From NCBI GenBank assembly GCA_015232575.1, contig JADFZL010000002.1, forward strand, positions 1-64,000: a stretch of 64,000 nt of DNA, read 5' to 3'. The translations under genes were made by a program, and so were the position numbers. The stretch comes from Candidatus Rifleibacteriota bacterium. GTDB lineage: Bacteria; Muiribacteriota; Ozemobacteria; Ozemobacterales; Ozemobacteraceae. Under the pieces are notes generated by a model that saw only the letters and a list, made by a program, of their open reading frames with translations, was not told the origin of the DNA and did not search any database. This document shows, piece by piece, positions 17,457 through 26,551 of the stretch; positions within the stretch are counted from its first letter, which is position 1, and each line of letters begins with the position of its first letter.

Positions 17457-18239
17457 TTAAAAAGGGAGTGGCGGAGTAAATTTTGCAGGGTTGGCCGGAC
17501 ACATGTTGCAACATGATTCTTCCTCGCGTCTCAAGAATTCAGCGACCATTTCATCGGTACTGTCAGGTGAGAGCGGTTGGAAGGCAAGGTAAGGATTCCA
17601 TTTGTCAGAGATGTGAAATTTTTTATTCTGAAGATGTAAATAAGCCAGAGGTGCACATTTCCAAATCTTCCCCTCAAAAAGCTGCTGGCAGTATTTTGCT
17701 GGACACTTCTCCCAGCTCTGTCGCATAAGTCCATCTGCAAATGGCTCCATGCTGTTTCCAAATCCGAGGTATCTTCGGGTCCAGTTATTGTATGATCTGC
17801 GGAATTTTATTCGAGTGCCAAATTTAACAACCCATTTGCCGAGAAGATCTATGATGGAAAAGAGTCTTTCGGCATACTCCGGCAAATTACTATGAATTGA
17901 GATAGAAATGCTGGAATTTTGAACCTGACTTAGAACATTAGGTAAATCAGGGTGCTGATTAAGGAGGAAGCCATTTGTTATAATTTGTATATGAGCGTCT
18001 GGCCATTGTTTGCGAGAAAGAATAATAAATTTGGTCAGATCGGGATGAAGGGTGGGCTCACCACCTGCCAACGAAAAAGTTGTCGGTTTTACTCGTCTGA
18101 TCCACCGACTCATCCATTCATCTGCTTCGTCCAGGGAAAGGTGTCCAGTGTGTTCATGGTTGGAATAATGAGAACAGCTTTCGCAGGAAAGGTTACAGCA
18201 ATGTGTAAGATGAATTTCCAGATTTCGAAGGTTTTGCAT
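17457..18239 (-). CDS. Second radical SAM protein, convergent
   Basis: 260 residues. It has C15-x3-C19-x2-C22 (CCNLSCESC), then LAGGEPTLHPDLTKF, the SAM-binding GGE motif, and QIITNGFLL. The C-terminal half holds EKCPAKYC, WKCAPLAYL and CCNMCPANP, enough cysteines for one or more auxiliary clusters. Its stop codon directly abuts that of the GT1 gene (17456/17457). It may add a second modification in the same pathway. Similar sequences also occur as stand-alone radical SAM proteins of unknown function, so the link to the set is tentative. Confidence 0.78.
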   Translation of the reverse strand: MQNLRNLEIHLTHCCNLSCESCSHYSNHEHTGHLSLDEADEWMSRWIRRVKPTTFSLAGGEPTLHPDLTKFIILSRKQWPDAHIQIITNGFLLNQHPDLPNVLSQVQNSSISISIHSNLPEYAERLFSIIDLLGKWVVKFGTRIKFRRSYNNWTRRYLGFGNSMEPFADGLMRQSWEKCPAKYCQQLFEGKIWKCAPLAYLHLQNKKFHISDKWNPYLAFQPLSPDSTDEMVAEFLRREEESCCNMCPANPAKFTPPLPF

Positions 18240-18341
18240 TAATTATTTCTGGACATATTGGTATAATCTGATGAATTCACTTGTGCCGTTTACCGTGCAA
18301 GTGAATTTGAAATAAATCATTGATAAGAGGAGCTTGTTTTT

Positions 18342-18710
18342 TTACCAGGATGAATATGGCTGGCCGTTTGTTCCACTTTCAGATGACCCGGAAAAGACAT
18401 CGTAGATGTCTTCCATGCCGTCTTCTGAGCATTTTGTAATCCAGGAGTCATTCTTTCTTGTTATTGGGTCGGTAGGGATTGAACGAAGATACCCGTGTTG
18501 TACTAGCTCGTCGAGCTTCGAAGGCCATATATGTCTATCTTTGTAATACTGATCGAGCAGTTTTCTCATTACATATAGATTTTCTTTTAAAGCCGCCTCA
18601 CGTGCTCTTACTACAGTTTGCTGGTACATTGGTACTGCAGTCGTATAAAGAATTCCAATAATAAAAAGTACGACGCTAAGTTCAATCAGGGTATATGCTT
18701 TTCTGTACAA
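18342..18710 (-). CDS. GspG-like pseudopilin
   Basis: 122 residues. The type III signal is YRKA-YTLIELSVVLFIIGIL: a basic start, Glu at mature position 5 and a hydrophobic helix. The residue before the cleavage point is Ala instead of the usual Gly. The C-terminal part IPTDPITRKNDSW and Y-D-V-F-S-G-S-S-E-S matches the DP-x-x-x-x-W and Ca-binding area of major pseudopilins of type II secretion. It starts with TTG after AAAGGATG, inside the stop region of the upstream ATPase gene, so translation is probably coupled. Confidence 0.82.
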   Translation of the reverse strand: MYRKAYTLIELSVVLFIIGILYTTAVPMYQQTVVRAREAALKENLYVMRKLLDQYYKDRHIWPSKLDELVQHGYLRSIPTDPITRKNDSWITKCSEDGMEDIYDVFSGSSESGTNGQPYSSW

Positions 18711-18713
18711 GAA

Positions 18714-19754
18714 TCATCCTTTTTGGGCTCGATACGTTGCCAAAAAACTGTCTGCAATTTCTTTGGAAATGATATTGTCTAATACAAGTTTTCCAATGTG
18801 TGCATCAAAAAGGCGGCTTCCTGGTCCGGCGCTGTTTATGTTTGATTCAATCTGGGCAATTTTTTCTTTCTGAATTATGCCTCTCATAATATGGTTCATT
18901 GTCATTATTTCATGTATTGGTACCATAATTTGCTTTATTGGATTGAAAATAAGAGTTTGTGAGCATATTCCAAGCAGATCGTGTGCCAGCATTCCTGCAA
19001 GAACAGGTCTGTCGCTTACAAAAAATGAACTTAGAATCTTTTCCAGTGTGTTCTGGATTCCAAGCGTTTGCATCGTTGCAATAACAAGATGGCCACCGTC
19101 AACATAATCAATAATTGATTTTAATGGCAGTTCTTTTCTGATATCTCCAAGTGCAAGAACGTCAACGTCCATTCTTTTTGCGAAAGTTATTCCCTGCTCA
19201 ATTGATTGAACGTCTTTTCTAATTTGTCTTTGGGTAATTATTGATTTTTTTGATTTGAAAACATTTTCTATAGGGTCTTCTAATACAAGAATATGACTTT
19301 CTCTGGTTTTGTTAATTCTTTCAATCATTGCTGCAAGCGATGTTGAAATTCCAGACCTTGATGGTCCAGAGAGGATAATCAGCCCGCTTTTGGAATCAAG
19401 AAGCTGGGAAAACGTTTCCGGGAAGCCAATTTCTTCCAGTTGCATTATGTCTTTTTTAATAAGGTGAATCTTAATCTGAATTTGACCCTGTGAGCGAAAG
19501 ATATTCAACCTGAAACTGAAGGAAGCCTGATCGAAGTAGTTGTTTTCGAAATCCTTGCTTTCCTGAAGTTTTTGTTTATCAATAGCAGACAAATACTCAT
19601 TAATTATGCCATCAAGATCACTCTGAATGACATTTGGAATTTGAAGTCTCTTCAAATTCTTATTCTGTCTCATTAACGGAGGGGCGCCAACTTTTAAATG
19701 TATTTCTGATCCACCCTGACGATGTACACTCTCAATCAATGCTTTCAGATCCAT
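18714..19754 (-). CDS. PilT/PilU-like ATPase with degenerate Walker motifs
   Basis: 346 residues aligned along their length with PilT-family retraction ATPases (N-terminal DLKALIESVHRQGGSEIHLKVG, then an ATPase core). The nucleotide site is damaged: Walker A reads GPSRSGIST (130-138), with Ile instead of the essential Lys. The usual DPDVILVGEMRD Walker B segment reads DVDVLALGDIRK (196-207). His motifs such as HLVIATMQT are also altered. It is probably unable to hydrolyse ATP and may act as a regulator or as an inactive partner of the ATPase gene directly upstream (start at 20824, stop at 19754). Confidence 0.83.
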   Translation of the reverse strand: MDLKALIESVHRQGGSEIHLKVGAPPLMRQNKNLKRLQIPNVIQSDLDGIINEYLSAIDKQKLQESKDFENNYFDQASFSFRLNIFRSQGQIQIKIHLIKKDIMQLEEIGFPETFSQLLDSKSGLIILSGPSRSGISTSLAAMIERINKTRESHILVLEDPIENVFKSKKSIITQRQIRKDVQSIEQGITFAKRMDVDVLALGDIRKELPLKSIIDYVDGGHLVIATMQTLGIQNTLEKILSSFFVSDRPVLAGMLAHDLLGICSQTLIFNPIKQIMVPIHEIMTMNHIMRGIIQKEKIAQIESNINSAGPGSRLFDAHIGKLVLDNIISKEIADSFLATYRAQKG

Positions 19755-20824
19755 CAGTTCCCTCCCTTTTTTGAAAACCTTGCTGACATTTCCTGTGCAT
19801 CTTCAGCAACTGAAATAGCTGTTTCCATTGAAATAGTTTTTTTCTTAACAAGTGAAAGAATATGACGATCGAATGTTTGCATTCCTGAGGAATGATCTTG
19901 CTCCTGAATGCTTTTAAGCATTACAAAATTCTCGTTTCGGATAAGTGCTTTTACCTGCAATGTATTAACCAGTATGTCGTAAACTGCTGTCATTCCGCCT
20001 ACGTCAGACTTTTCAACAAGTTTCTGACTTATGATAAGTGATAGATGGGTAGTCAGTTTCGATCTCAGTCCAACTCTTTCATCTGCGGATCTGCTGAATA
20101 GTATTCTTTCTAGTATTTGCGGACAATTTCCCCCATCCATTGCTCCAATAACAAGACATCCTGATTCACACAAAAATAATGCCTGGTCAAATGCGTCCGG
20201 ATAATTCAGCGAATCAGTTACGACAACATCTGGATCAAGGCGATATGAATCTTTCAATCCTTCCCAGAAATTTGGAACATCAAGGGGAATGCTTCTTTGA
20301 ATAATTGATGACTTATCATCTTTAAAAAGTATTTCAACTGGATTTTCTATCGTAATTATGTTTCTTTCGAAATGTGTGTTCAGAAAATCAATTATTGCAG
20401 AAATAGTCGTTGTTTTTCCTTGTCCAGATGGACTACCAACAATTATCAGCCCTGATTGCTTCGACAAAGCCTTTCTCAGACCTTCTGGAAGGTCCAGGTC
20501 CTCCATTTTAGGCGCTTTCAAACGAATATTTCTTACCGAAATGGAAAACTTTCCTCTCGAAAAATACGCCGCAATTCTAAGTCGTTCGCCAGTTTCTGAC
20601 TGAAATGAATAGTTCACCTGCTTGGTTTTTCCAAGAATCTCACGTGCTTTTGGTGTACTTGTAGCTAAAATAAATTTCTTTATTTCTTCGTCTGTGAAAA
20701 TTTTTCCAGGCAAAGGTGCTATTTTTCCAAATTTTCTAATATAGGCGTTCTCATCCGAATTTACGTGAAAATCGGTTGCTCCACTCTTAGGCAGTTCAAT
20801 AATTGTTTTTAGTAACTCTTCCAT
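19754..20824 (-). CDS. PilT-like ATPase, Walker A intact, Walker B altered
   Basis: 357 residues from the ATG at 20824, chosen because GGAG lies just upstream; the frame also opens at ATG 20842. Walker A is intact (GSPSGQGKTTT, 130-140). In place of the GEMRD Walker B segment it has LDPDVVVTDSLNYPD (196-210), without the catalytic Glu and Arg. Together with the next gene it forms a pair in which each partner lacks different residues. They might form a mixed ring. The GspG-like pseudopilin at the end of the operon is the likely clientele. Confidence 0.83.
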   Translation of the reverse strand: MEELLKTIIELPKSGATDFHVNSDENAYIRKFGKIAPLPGKIFTDEEIKKFILATSTPKAREILGKTKQVNYSFQSETGERLRIAAYFSRGKFSISVRNIRLKAPKMEDLDLPEGLRKALSKQSGLIIVGSPSGQGKTTTISAIIDFLNTHFERNIITIENPVEILFKDDKSSIIQRSIPLDVPNFWEGLKDSYRLDPDVVVTDSLNYPDAFDQALFLCESGCLVIGAMDGGNCPQILERILFSRSADERVGLRSKLTTHLSLIISQKLVEKSDVGGMTAVYDILVNTLQVKALIRNENFVMLKSIQEQDHSSGMQTFDRHILSLVKKKTISMETAISVAEDAQEMSARFSKKGGN

Positions 20825-20917
20825 TTTTTTCTCCAAAAACATGCTTCATAGTTTATCGGAAGGAATGATTCAATGCAATAGCAAAAAAATCTTTGAACTC
20901 AATTGTTATTCTTCATG

Positions 20918-20964
20918 ATGAGAGCCGAATTCAATTTTCTTATTTGTTCGAATTCGGCTCTCAT
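20918..20964 (-). terminator. Perfect 15-bp inverted repeat downstream of the deiminase gene
   Basis: ATGAGAGCCGAATTC (20918-20932) pairs exactly with GAATTCGGCTCTCAT (20950-20964) across a 17-base loop. It lies just past the stop codon of the arginine deiminase gene and before the PilT operon. There is no clear T-tract, so it could be an intrinsic terminator of reduced strength or an RNA-stabilising hairpin. Confidence 0.55.
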
Positions 20965-20994
20965 AATAACAGGTGAAAAGTAGTCAATTAATGT

Positions 20995-22452
20995 TTATTT
21001 TGCGGGCAGATCACACTCCGCAGGAAGAAACTTTGGTTTTACAATGTATTTATTTGGATGTCTAAGCACGTTTGTTCCGCAATGTATTTCGCCATCTCTT
21101 GTATGATAAAGCATGTTGTCAAGAAAATGAACTTTGAACCCTGCTGTTTTGGCAGCATCATAAATATATCTTCTGAATGACGCTACCTTAGGATCTGGTA
21201 TAACAAGATTTTGTCTAAGTACAAGCTGATTTACGACTCCTGGCAGATAAGATATAAACCTGCTTCCCTTTTTATGGTACATCACAGGAAATGATACAAT
21301 AGAATGGTTCTTGTTTCCTGTATACTCAGTAATCTTTTTGCAAACTGCTTCAATGTTGGAATCGATTACTTTTGCCAGAGCAATATTCTGCTGTACAAAG
21401 TTTTCCGCCATTTGATATTTTTCAGATGCTTCATTTTCCACTACAGATAAACGGAGTGACATTCCCTCTGGCAATGGTTTGCTTGGAGTGAAGTCTTTTT
21501 TGTAATCCTGAATTTCTCTTGTACCGAGTTGAATCGGAATGTTCTTGTCATTCAGATAATTATGAATTTCAAGAACCTCTCTTGCGTAATAGTCTATGGG
21601 AATGGTTTTCAAAGAGAGTTCAGATGTTTCTTTGATAAGCTTCAATCCAAGAAGCGGGTCGGCTTTGACGATTGTATATCCCGATTCAGTATTCTTGTTG
21701 GGAATAATCGAAAGATATTCATCACAATGTCCAACCAGTAACCAATCAGTTTCTACAACGATATGATTGTTTTTGTATCCAGAAGTTTTAAAAAAATCCT
21801 GGAGTTGTGGAGTACTCGTATTTCCAATTATTAAAACATTATCTCCGGTAACTTCGATATTTCCACCGTAGTCGCCGCATGAACGACTTGTGGATGGATT
21901 TTTCATGAGATATGAATTCCAGAAATGACTGAGAATTGCTGGTAATTTTACCATGTCGCTGCGGCCACGATTGCTGTCAAGAACCATGAGTTGCGGTTTT
22001 TTCTGGTTTTTTATTTTAACCGTGCCAATTTCTCCCCAGTCCTGCATCCAGATATCGCCATTAATCGTAATGCTGCGATTGAATTCTACATATTTTTTCA
22101 GGGTTTGTTCATTGACCGTTTTTTTAATTTCTTCAAAATTTGTTTTAAGATCATAAGCAGACGGAACAACATGTACCTTAATAACCTCATCAATTTCAGC
22201 AAGGTTTTCTGTGGTGTTAATCTTTTCAACGAGTTTTATGAGATCTGAGACAAATTTCTGGTTTCCAGGATTAGATGAATCAAGGCCAACAAGGACTTTA
22301 ACAGGAATATTGTTTGGCCCCAGAAGCCTCAGATTTTCAACTTCTTCAGGATTTAATGTCTTTGTTCTGGAAAAACATGGATTATGCTGGAACGCAATGC
22401 ACAACGTCATTAGCAACAATATGCTTAATTTCAGTTTTGAATTTTTTGACAT
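20995..22452 (-). CDS. Secreted protein-arginine deiminase (PAD family)
   Basis: 485 residues from ATG 22452 (GGAGG 11 bases upstream) with a signal peptide (LKLSILLLMTLCIAF). It resembles the catalytic domain of protein-arginine deiminases (PF03068), which convert peptidyl-arginine to citrulline, rather than free-agmatine deiminases. Catalytic residues of the family are in place: Asp138 in MQDWGEIG, His242 and Asp244 in LVGHCDEYLSIIP, and nucleophile Cys458 in GEIHCGTNVLR. The conserved LVLRQNLVIPDPKV segment is also present. The N-terminal immunoglobulin-like domains of animal PADs are missing. It would act outside the cytoplasm on protein substrates. It stands alone between hairpins. Confidence 0.86.
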   Translation of the reverse strand: MSKNSKLKLSILLLMTLCIAFQHNPCFSRTKTLNPEEVENLRLLGPNNIPVKVLVGLDSSNPGNQKFVSDLIKLVEKINTTENLAEIDEVIKVHVVPSAYDLKTNFEEIKKTVNEQTLKKYVEFNRSITINGDIWMQDWGEIGTVKIKNQKKPQLMVLDSNRGRSDMVKLPAILSHFWNSYLMKNPSTSRSCGDYGGNIEVTGDNVLIIGNTSTPQLQDFFKTSGYKNNHIVVETDWLLVGHCDEYLSIIPNKNTESGYTIVKADPLLGLKLIKETSELSLKTIPIDYYAREVLEIHNYLNDKNIPIQLGTREIQDYKKDFTPSKPLPEGMSLRLSVVENEASEKYQMAENFVQQNIALAKVIDSNIEAVCKKITEYTGNKNHSIVSFPVMYHKKGSRFISYLPGVVNQLVLRQNLVIPDPKVASFRRYIYDAAKTAGFKVHFLDNMLYHTRDGEIHCGTNVLRHPNKYIVKPKFLPAECDLPAK

Positions 22453-22696
22453 TAGATATTTTTCCTCCAATTATTACTAGACTCAACAGTTATAAGAAAG
22501 TGAAACACTGAATTAAACTGACAATTTCATTGACATAAAATATTATATCAAATATATGAAATAGAAGCAAATCACGCAAAAAGCTGGATTGAATTTTCTT
22601 CAGAAAACTGCTGCGGAAAAATAATTCTCTTCTTCTTTTGTGCTATAATAAGTCATATTATTTTTGCGGTACTTTTCTTTCTGTGAGGTTAGATAT

Positions 22697-23608
22697 ATGA
22701 ATAAATCCGAGATTATCACGCAAATATCAGAGTTGAAAAAAAAATACAGGGCAGTTATTGTTGCCCACAATTATCAGATTGATGAAATTCAGGAAATGGC
22801 TGACATGGTGGGCGATTCGTTTGCGCTGAGTAAATTCTGTGCTTCTGTTTCTGAGGAAATGATCGTTTTCTGCGGTGTAAGATTCATGGCTGAAAGTGCG
22901 AAAATTCTTTCTCCATCAAAAACTGTATTGCTTCCAGAAGCAGATGCAGGGTGTCCAATGGCTGATATGGTTACACCAGAAGCGCTTCTTGAAGCACGTA
23001 AAAAATATCCGAAAGCTGCAGTTGTATGTTATGTTAATTCTTCAGTTGAAGTAAAGGCCGTGAGCGACATTTGTTGCACATCTTCCAATGCTGTTTCTAT
23101 TGTAAAAAAGTTGCCTGCAGATGAAATTCTGTTTGTTCCTGATCAGAATCTTGGAAGTTACATTGCTGAAAAAGTTCCTGAAAAAAAAATTCATCTATGG
23201 GAAGGCTATTGCATTACTCATCATCGTGTTACGGTTGAAGAGGTTAGAAAAATTCGTGAAATTCACCCCGATGCGGTTTTTCTTGTACATCCTGAATGCA
23301 GGCCGGAAGTAGTTAAATGTGCTGACTTTGCCGGAAGTACAAAAGAAATAATAGAATATGCAACCCGCTCTAAAGAAAAAAAGTTCATCATTGGAACAGA
23401 AATGGGAGTGTTGTACAAGCTGAAAAACAGCAATCAAGATAAAACATTCTTCCTTATGTCCCAGGGGCTTATTTGCCCGAATATGAAGAAAACAAAACTC
23501 GAAAGCGTTTATAATGCTCTCTTGAATGGCAAGCATAAAATCGAAATCGAAGAGTCCATTCGTCTTAAAGCAGCAAAATCCCTCGAAAAAATGTTAAAAA
23601 TAGCCTGA
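22697..23608 (+). CDS. nadA: Quinolinate synthase A
   Basis: 304 residues from ATG 22697 (GAGG upstream). NadA condenses iminoaspartate with dihydroxyacetone phosphate to quinolinate for NAD synthesis, using a [4Fe-4S] cluster. Visible family motifs are [96 protein letters not shown] and GLICPNM. The cluster cysteines are those in DAGCPM, PECRPEV and LICPNM. No nadB or nadC is nearby. Confidence 0.95.
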   Translation: MNKSEIITQISELKKKYRAVIVAHNYQIDEIQEMADMVGDSFALSKFCASVSEEMIVFCGVRFMAESAKILSPSKTVLLPEADAGCPMADMVTPEALLEARKKYPKAAVVCYVNSSVEVKAVSDICCTSSNAVSIVKKLPADEILFVPDQNLGSYIAEKVPEKKIHLWEGYCITHHRVTVEEVRKIREIHPDAVFLVHPECRPEVVKCADFAGSTKEIIEYATRSKEKKFIIGTEMGVLYKLKNSNQDKTFFLMSQGLICPNMKKTKLESVYNALLNGKHKIEIEESIRLKAAKSLEKMLKIA

Positions 23609-23649
23609 TCGCGTTCAGAACGACTGTTTTTTCCTGTATGAGCGGGAAG

Positions 23650-23943
23650 TTAGCTCTTTCTAAATTGCCAATACCAGGGCTCTCTATGCATGTGAGCAAT
23701 GGCCCAAATAATAATTCTGTCATTGTCTGTGGTAAAAAGGATTTTGTATGGAAATTTTGGAATATATGCTTTGTAAATGTTATCGGCTTCTACCAAAAAC
23801 CATGTCGGAGTATTTTTAATCTTCTTGATCTGATCAATAACAGTTTTTTTAAAACGCTTGCCCAGTCCTCGTGACTGGTTTTCATACCATTCAATGGCTT
23901 CGTCAAATTCCTTGGTTGCTAATTCATGAATTTCAATCTTCAT
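23650..23943 (-). CDS. RelE/ParE-type toxin
   Basis: 97 residues from the ATG at 23943. It has the pattern of RelE/ParE toxins: MKIEIHELATKEFDEAIEWYE, GLGKRFKKTVIDQI, and the C-terminal KFPYKILFTTDNDRIIIWAIAHMHREPWYW. The start overlaps the end of the antitoxin gene by 11 bp, the standard antitoxin-toxin layout. Confidence 0.87.
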   Translation of the reverse strand: MKIEIHELATKEFDEAIEWYENQSRGLGKRFKKTVIDQIKKIKNTPTWFLVEADNIYKAYIPKFPYKILFTTDNDRIIIWAIAHMHREPWYWQFRKS

Positions 23944-24136
23944 TGTAAAGTTTTTCAAAATCCAATAATTTTGCTTTACCGTCATTGACTGCTTTCATGC
24001 GTTCTTTTACTTCGGAAAGCCATAATTCGCGGATCCCATCATCTTCACAATCAATACTTGCAAGAATTAGTTCGGCAAATATCACTCTTTCATTTGGCGC
24101 CATTTTTAGTGCCTTTTCTAAAAGAACCTTGTCCAT
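23933..24136 (-). CDS. Antitoxin, addiction module component family
   Basis: 67 residues from ATG 24136 (AAAAGGAG upstream). It fits the short antitoxin family of about 70 residues (TIGR02574-like): KALKMAPNERVIFAELILASID, then LWLSEVKERMKAVNDGKAKLLDFEKL, ending in acidic residues. It neutralises the ParE-like toxin encoded directly downstream with overlapping ends, and probably represses the operon. Confidence 0.85.
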   Translation of the reverse strand: MDKVLLEKALKMAPNERVIFAELILASIDCEDDGIRELWLSEVKERMKAVNDGKAKLLDFEKLYNED

Positions 24137-24191
24137 TATAATTTTTACTCCTTTTAATGAAATCCATCTATGTGAGTTGAAGTTAATGCTA

Positions 24192-25178
24192 TTAGAAAGT
24201 CCTTTTTGAGGGGTTTGAGGAGATGTCGATTCCAATTGCATGAAGAATCATTTGGAAACTGAGTATAATTGGAAGAGCTACAAGCATTATAGTTCCTGCT
24301 GGACGCGCCCGATTAGTGCGGATAGAATCAATCCACTCAAGGGCGCCCCATATCGAAGAAGCGACTAGCGTTGGAATACCGAGAAGAAAATATACCGAAG
24401 CCATGTTGAAATCATAGATGAAGTATTTCAAAAAAATGCGTCTGATAAGTCCCCTCAGAAGCCTGGGTGGAAATGTTATCAGCGACTTTCTTATGCTGAG
24501 TGATGAATGCTCACCGAGATATTGAGCTGGAAAGTAAACATCAGAAACCATTGCGTTTTGTAGATTCAAAGCAATAAGCATGCTGGATTCAAAAAAATAG
24601 TCTTCAGCAATTTCAGAAAAATCAAGTTGCTGAATAGTTTCTGCTTTGATTGCAATAAAGCCATTGGTCGGGTCCATGAGATTCCAGTATCCGGAAGCAG
24701 CTTTCAGCATGAAAGAAAGGGCGCTGTTTCCCAAAAGTCTCACAGAGGGCATGTTTTTAAGGCTCTTAAAGTCGGTAAACCGGTTTCCTTTTGAGTAGTC
24801 AGCTTCATTTTGTATAAGCGGCAGAATAAGCTTTTGAATGTTATCCGGATTCATCTGACCATCAGCATCAATTTTTATAATTATTTCTGCGTTCAGTTCA
24901 AGCGCCTTTTTGAAACCGCTTATCATGGCACCTCCGACACCTTTGTTTTGAGAGTGTCGTACAACAGAGACTTTTGTGTTGTGAAGTGATTCAACAAGGT
25001 CGGCTGAATTATCAGGGCATTTATCATCGACAACAATTATGTGATCAACATATTCAGGAATTTTTTTTATAACACCGACAATGGTACTGCCGCCTCTGAA
25101 ACAAGGTATTACCGCAGCAAGCCTGGGATGGCGAGGGGGAAAGCGATGAGAAGGATTTTGGAACTGGTGATTGCGCAT
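24192..25178 (-). CDS. Membrane-anchored family 2 glycosyltransferase (DPM/GtrB-like)
   Basis: 328 residues. GT2 domain: LAAVIPCFRGGSTIVGVIKKI, IIVVDDKCPDNSADLV, IIKIDADGQMNPD (the DXD site) and DPTNGFIAIKAETI. It is followed by two C-terminal transmembrane helices (about 265-285 and 300-320), as in polyprenyl-phosphate sugar transferases. Its ATG overlaps the stop of the anti-sigma gene (TAATG at 25178), so it is the third gene of the sigma/anti-sigma operon, which suggests that the sigma factor responds to or controls the envelope. Confidence 0.83.
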   Translation of the reverse strand: MRNHQFQNPSHRFPPRHPRLAAVIPCFRGGSTIVGVIKKIPEYVDHIIVVDDKCPDNSADLVESLHNTKVSVVRHSQNKGVGGAMISGFKKALELNAEIIIKIDADGQMNPDNIQKLILPLIQNEADYSKGNRFTDFKSLKNMPSVRLLGNSALSFMLKAASGYWNLMDPTNGFIAIKAETIQQLDFSEIAEDYFFESSMLIALNLQNAMVSDVYFPAQYLGEHSSLSIRKSLITFPPRLLRGLIRRIFLKYFIYDFNMASVYFLLGIPTLVASSIWGALEWIDSIRTNRARPAGTIMLVALPIILSFQMILHAIGIDISSNPSKRTF

Positions 25179-26551
25179 TATTCTTCGTCGATAAGTTTAA
25201 CTTGCCATTTATTATCTGATAATATTGAAAACCATTTTTTTCCATCTGCCGGAGCGAGAGCAATTCTTTCTTTCACCGTTAACCAGCCATTGAGAACCCA
25301 GTCGTCAAGAGGTACTATTCCAGGGGTTACTTCATCGGAATGGTTTTTCAGTATCTGAATTATTCTTGCAATTTGCCAGGAAGAATTTCTATGCTTGTCG
25401 AAAGGCTGTGCTCCGGAGTAAGCTGAGGCAGCCGGAGGAACAAGCAATTTCTTTTCCTGGGCTGGCGAATGAGCTACTTTGTTTTTCAGGTCTGTGGAAT
25501 CAATTTCATTCTCTGATGCAGCGTTATCTTTGCTTGAAGATTCATCCAGCAGGGACTCTTTTTTCGAACTGAGGATATCATCTTTACTGGTAATCTTTCT
25601 AGCAAGTACAATGCGTTTTTCAGATGTTACAAGCGGCTCGCCTTTTACCAGAGCCGGTAAAGAAGGTTTTGCTGTCGGCATTTCAGATTTGATTCCCGCA
25701 CCACTGGTGTTTGAATTGACGAGACTTTCAAATGACTGAGGAGAAGATCTTGCGGCGGTAAGATGCGGATTGGATATTATTTCCCCAGGCTGGTAGGATT
25801 TTGTTCTAATTACCCCTTCTGTTTTAGGAAGAGCGGCAATTTGAATTATCTCTGAAGAGGTATGAGAATTTTGAGCAATGCTATTTTCAGAGAGAACAGG
25901 AATCTTTTGCTGCTCAACGGATACCGCGGGAATGCTGGGAGCAGCCGCAAGAACTATTTTTGAATCAGGCGCAGCTGAAAAACTGGAATTTGACTGATCA
26001 ACTGGTTTTGCTTTATCAGAAAAATCAACAGAAGAAGCAACAGGCGTTGCAGACTGCTGAAGTTTACTTATCGTCGGATTAACAATTAAATTTCTGATCA
26101 CAGGCGCTTCAATAGATGGTTCTGTTGAAACTTTTGAAGCAGTTTTCGTCGAAGCCAGAATTATTTGTGTTGGAGTTGCTAATGGTACAACAGTTCCCTG
26201 AGTCTCAGTCGAAGTGGCTTTTCCAGTTTGTTCAGGTTTTTTATCAGGTCTTATAATAATGAACATTGCAGCGATTGCAAATGCCATCGAGAAGGTTCCG
26301 ATTACGATCTTTCTCTGAAAAGTCTGCTGGTCTGCAATTTTTTGAGGAACTTTTGCAACGCGTTCATAAAGTATTTTCTGTGGTGGTTTCAAAGCTATCT
26401 GCGAAAAGCAGTGTGTGAGCGATTTTTCATAGTTCCATGCAGCTTTGCAGGAAGGGCAGGATTCGAGGTGGCTGGAGAATTCTTCCGGATTTTCCTGCTC
26501 TGGAAGATTTGCATTTTCGATGATTAATTTTTTGAATTCTCCGCAATTCAT
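25178..26551 (-). CDS. Zinc-finger anti-sigma factor with a long extracytoplasmic region
   Basis: 457 residues. The N-terminus is a ZAS-type anti-sigma domain with H-x3-C-x2-C (SHLESCPSCKAAW), followed by one membrane helix (about 83-100, IVIGTFSMAFAIAAMFIII). A long Ser/Thr/Pro/Ala-rich stretch (about 105-390) leads to a C-terminal domain containing IIQILKNHSDEVTPGIVP, WVLNGWLTVKERIALAP and KWFSILSDNKWQVKLI. It would hold the partner sigma factor at the membrane until a signal arrives outside. Start and sigma-gene stop overlap (ATGA). Confidence 0.82.
   Translation of the reverse strand: MNCGEFKKLIIENANLPEQENPEEFSSHLESCPSCKAAWNYEKSLTHCFSQIALKPPQKILYERVAKVPQKIADQQTFQRKIVIGTFSMAFAIAAMFIIIRPDKKPEQTGKATSTETQGTVVPLATPTQIILASTKTASKVSTEPSIEAPVIRNLIVNPTISKLQQSATPVASSVDFSDKAKPVDQSNSSFSAAPDSKIVLAAAPSIPAVSVEQQKIPVLSENSIAQNSHTSSEIIQIAALPKTEGVIRTKSYQPGEIISNPHLTAARSSPQSFESLVNSNTSGAGIKSEMPTAKPSLPALVKGEPLVTSEKRIVLARKITSKDDILSSKKESLLDESSSKDNAASENEIDSTDLKNKVAHSPAQEKKLLVPPAASAYSGAQPFDKHRNSSWQIARIIQILKNHSDEVTPGIVPLDDWVLNGWLTVKERIALAPADGKKWFSILSDNKWQVKLIDEE

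Noticed and set aside
20995..22452. Agmatine deiminase or Porphyromonas-type deiminase for the arginine deiminase gene
   Set aside because: Active-site blocks (QDWGEIG, VGHCDEYLSIIP, GEIHCGTNVLR) fit the animal-type PAD catalytic domain better than these related families.
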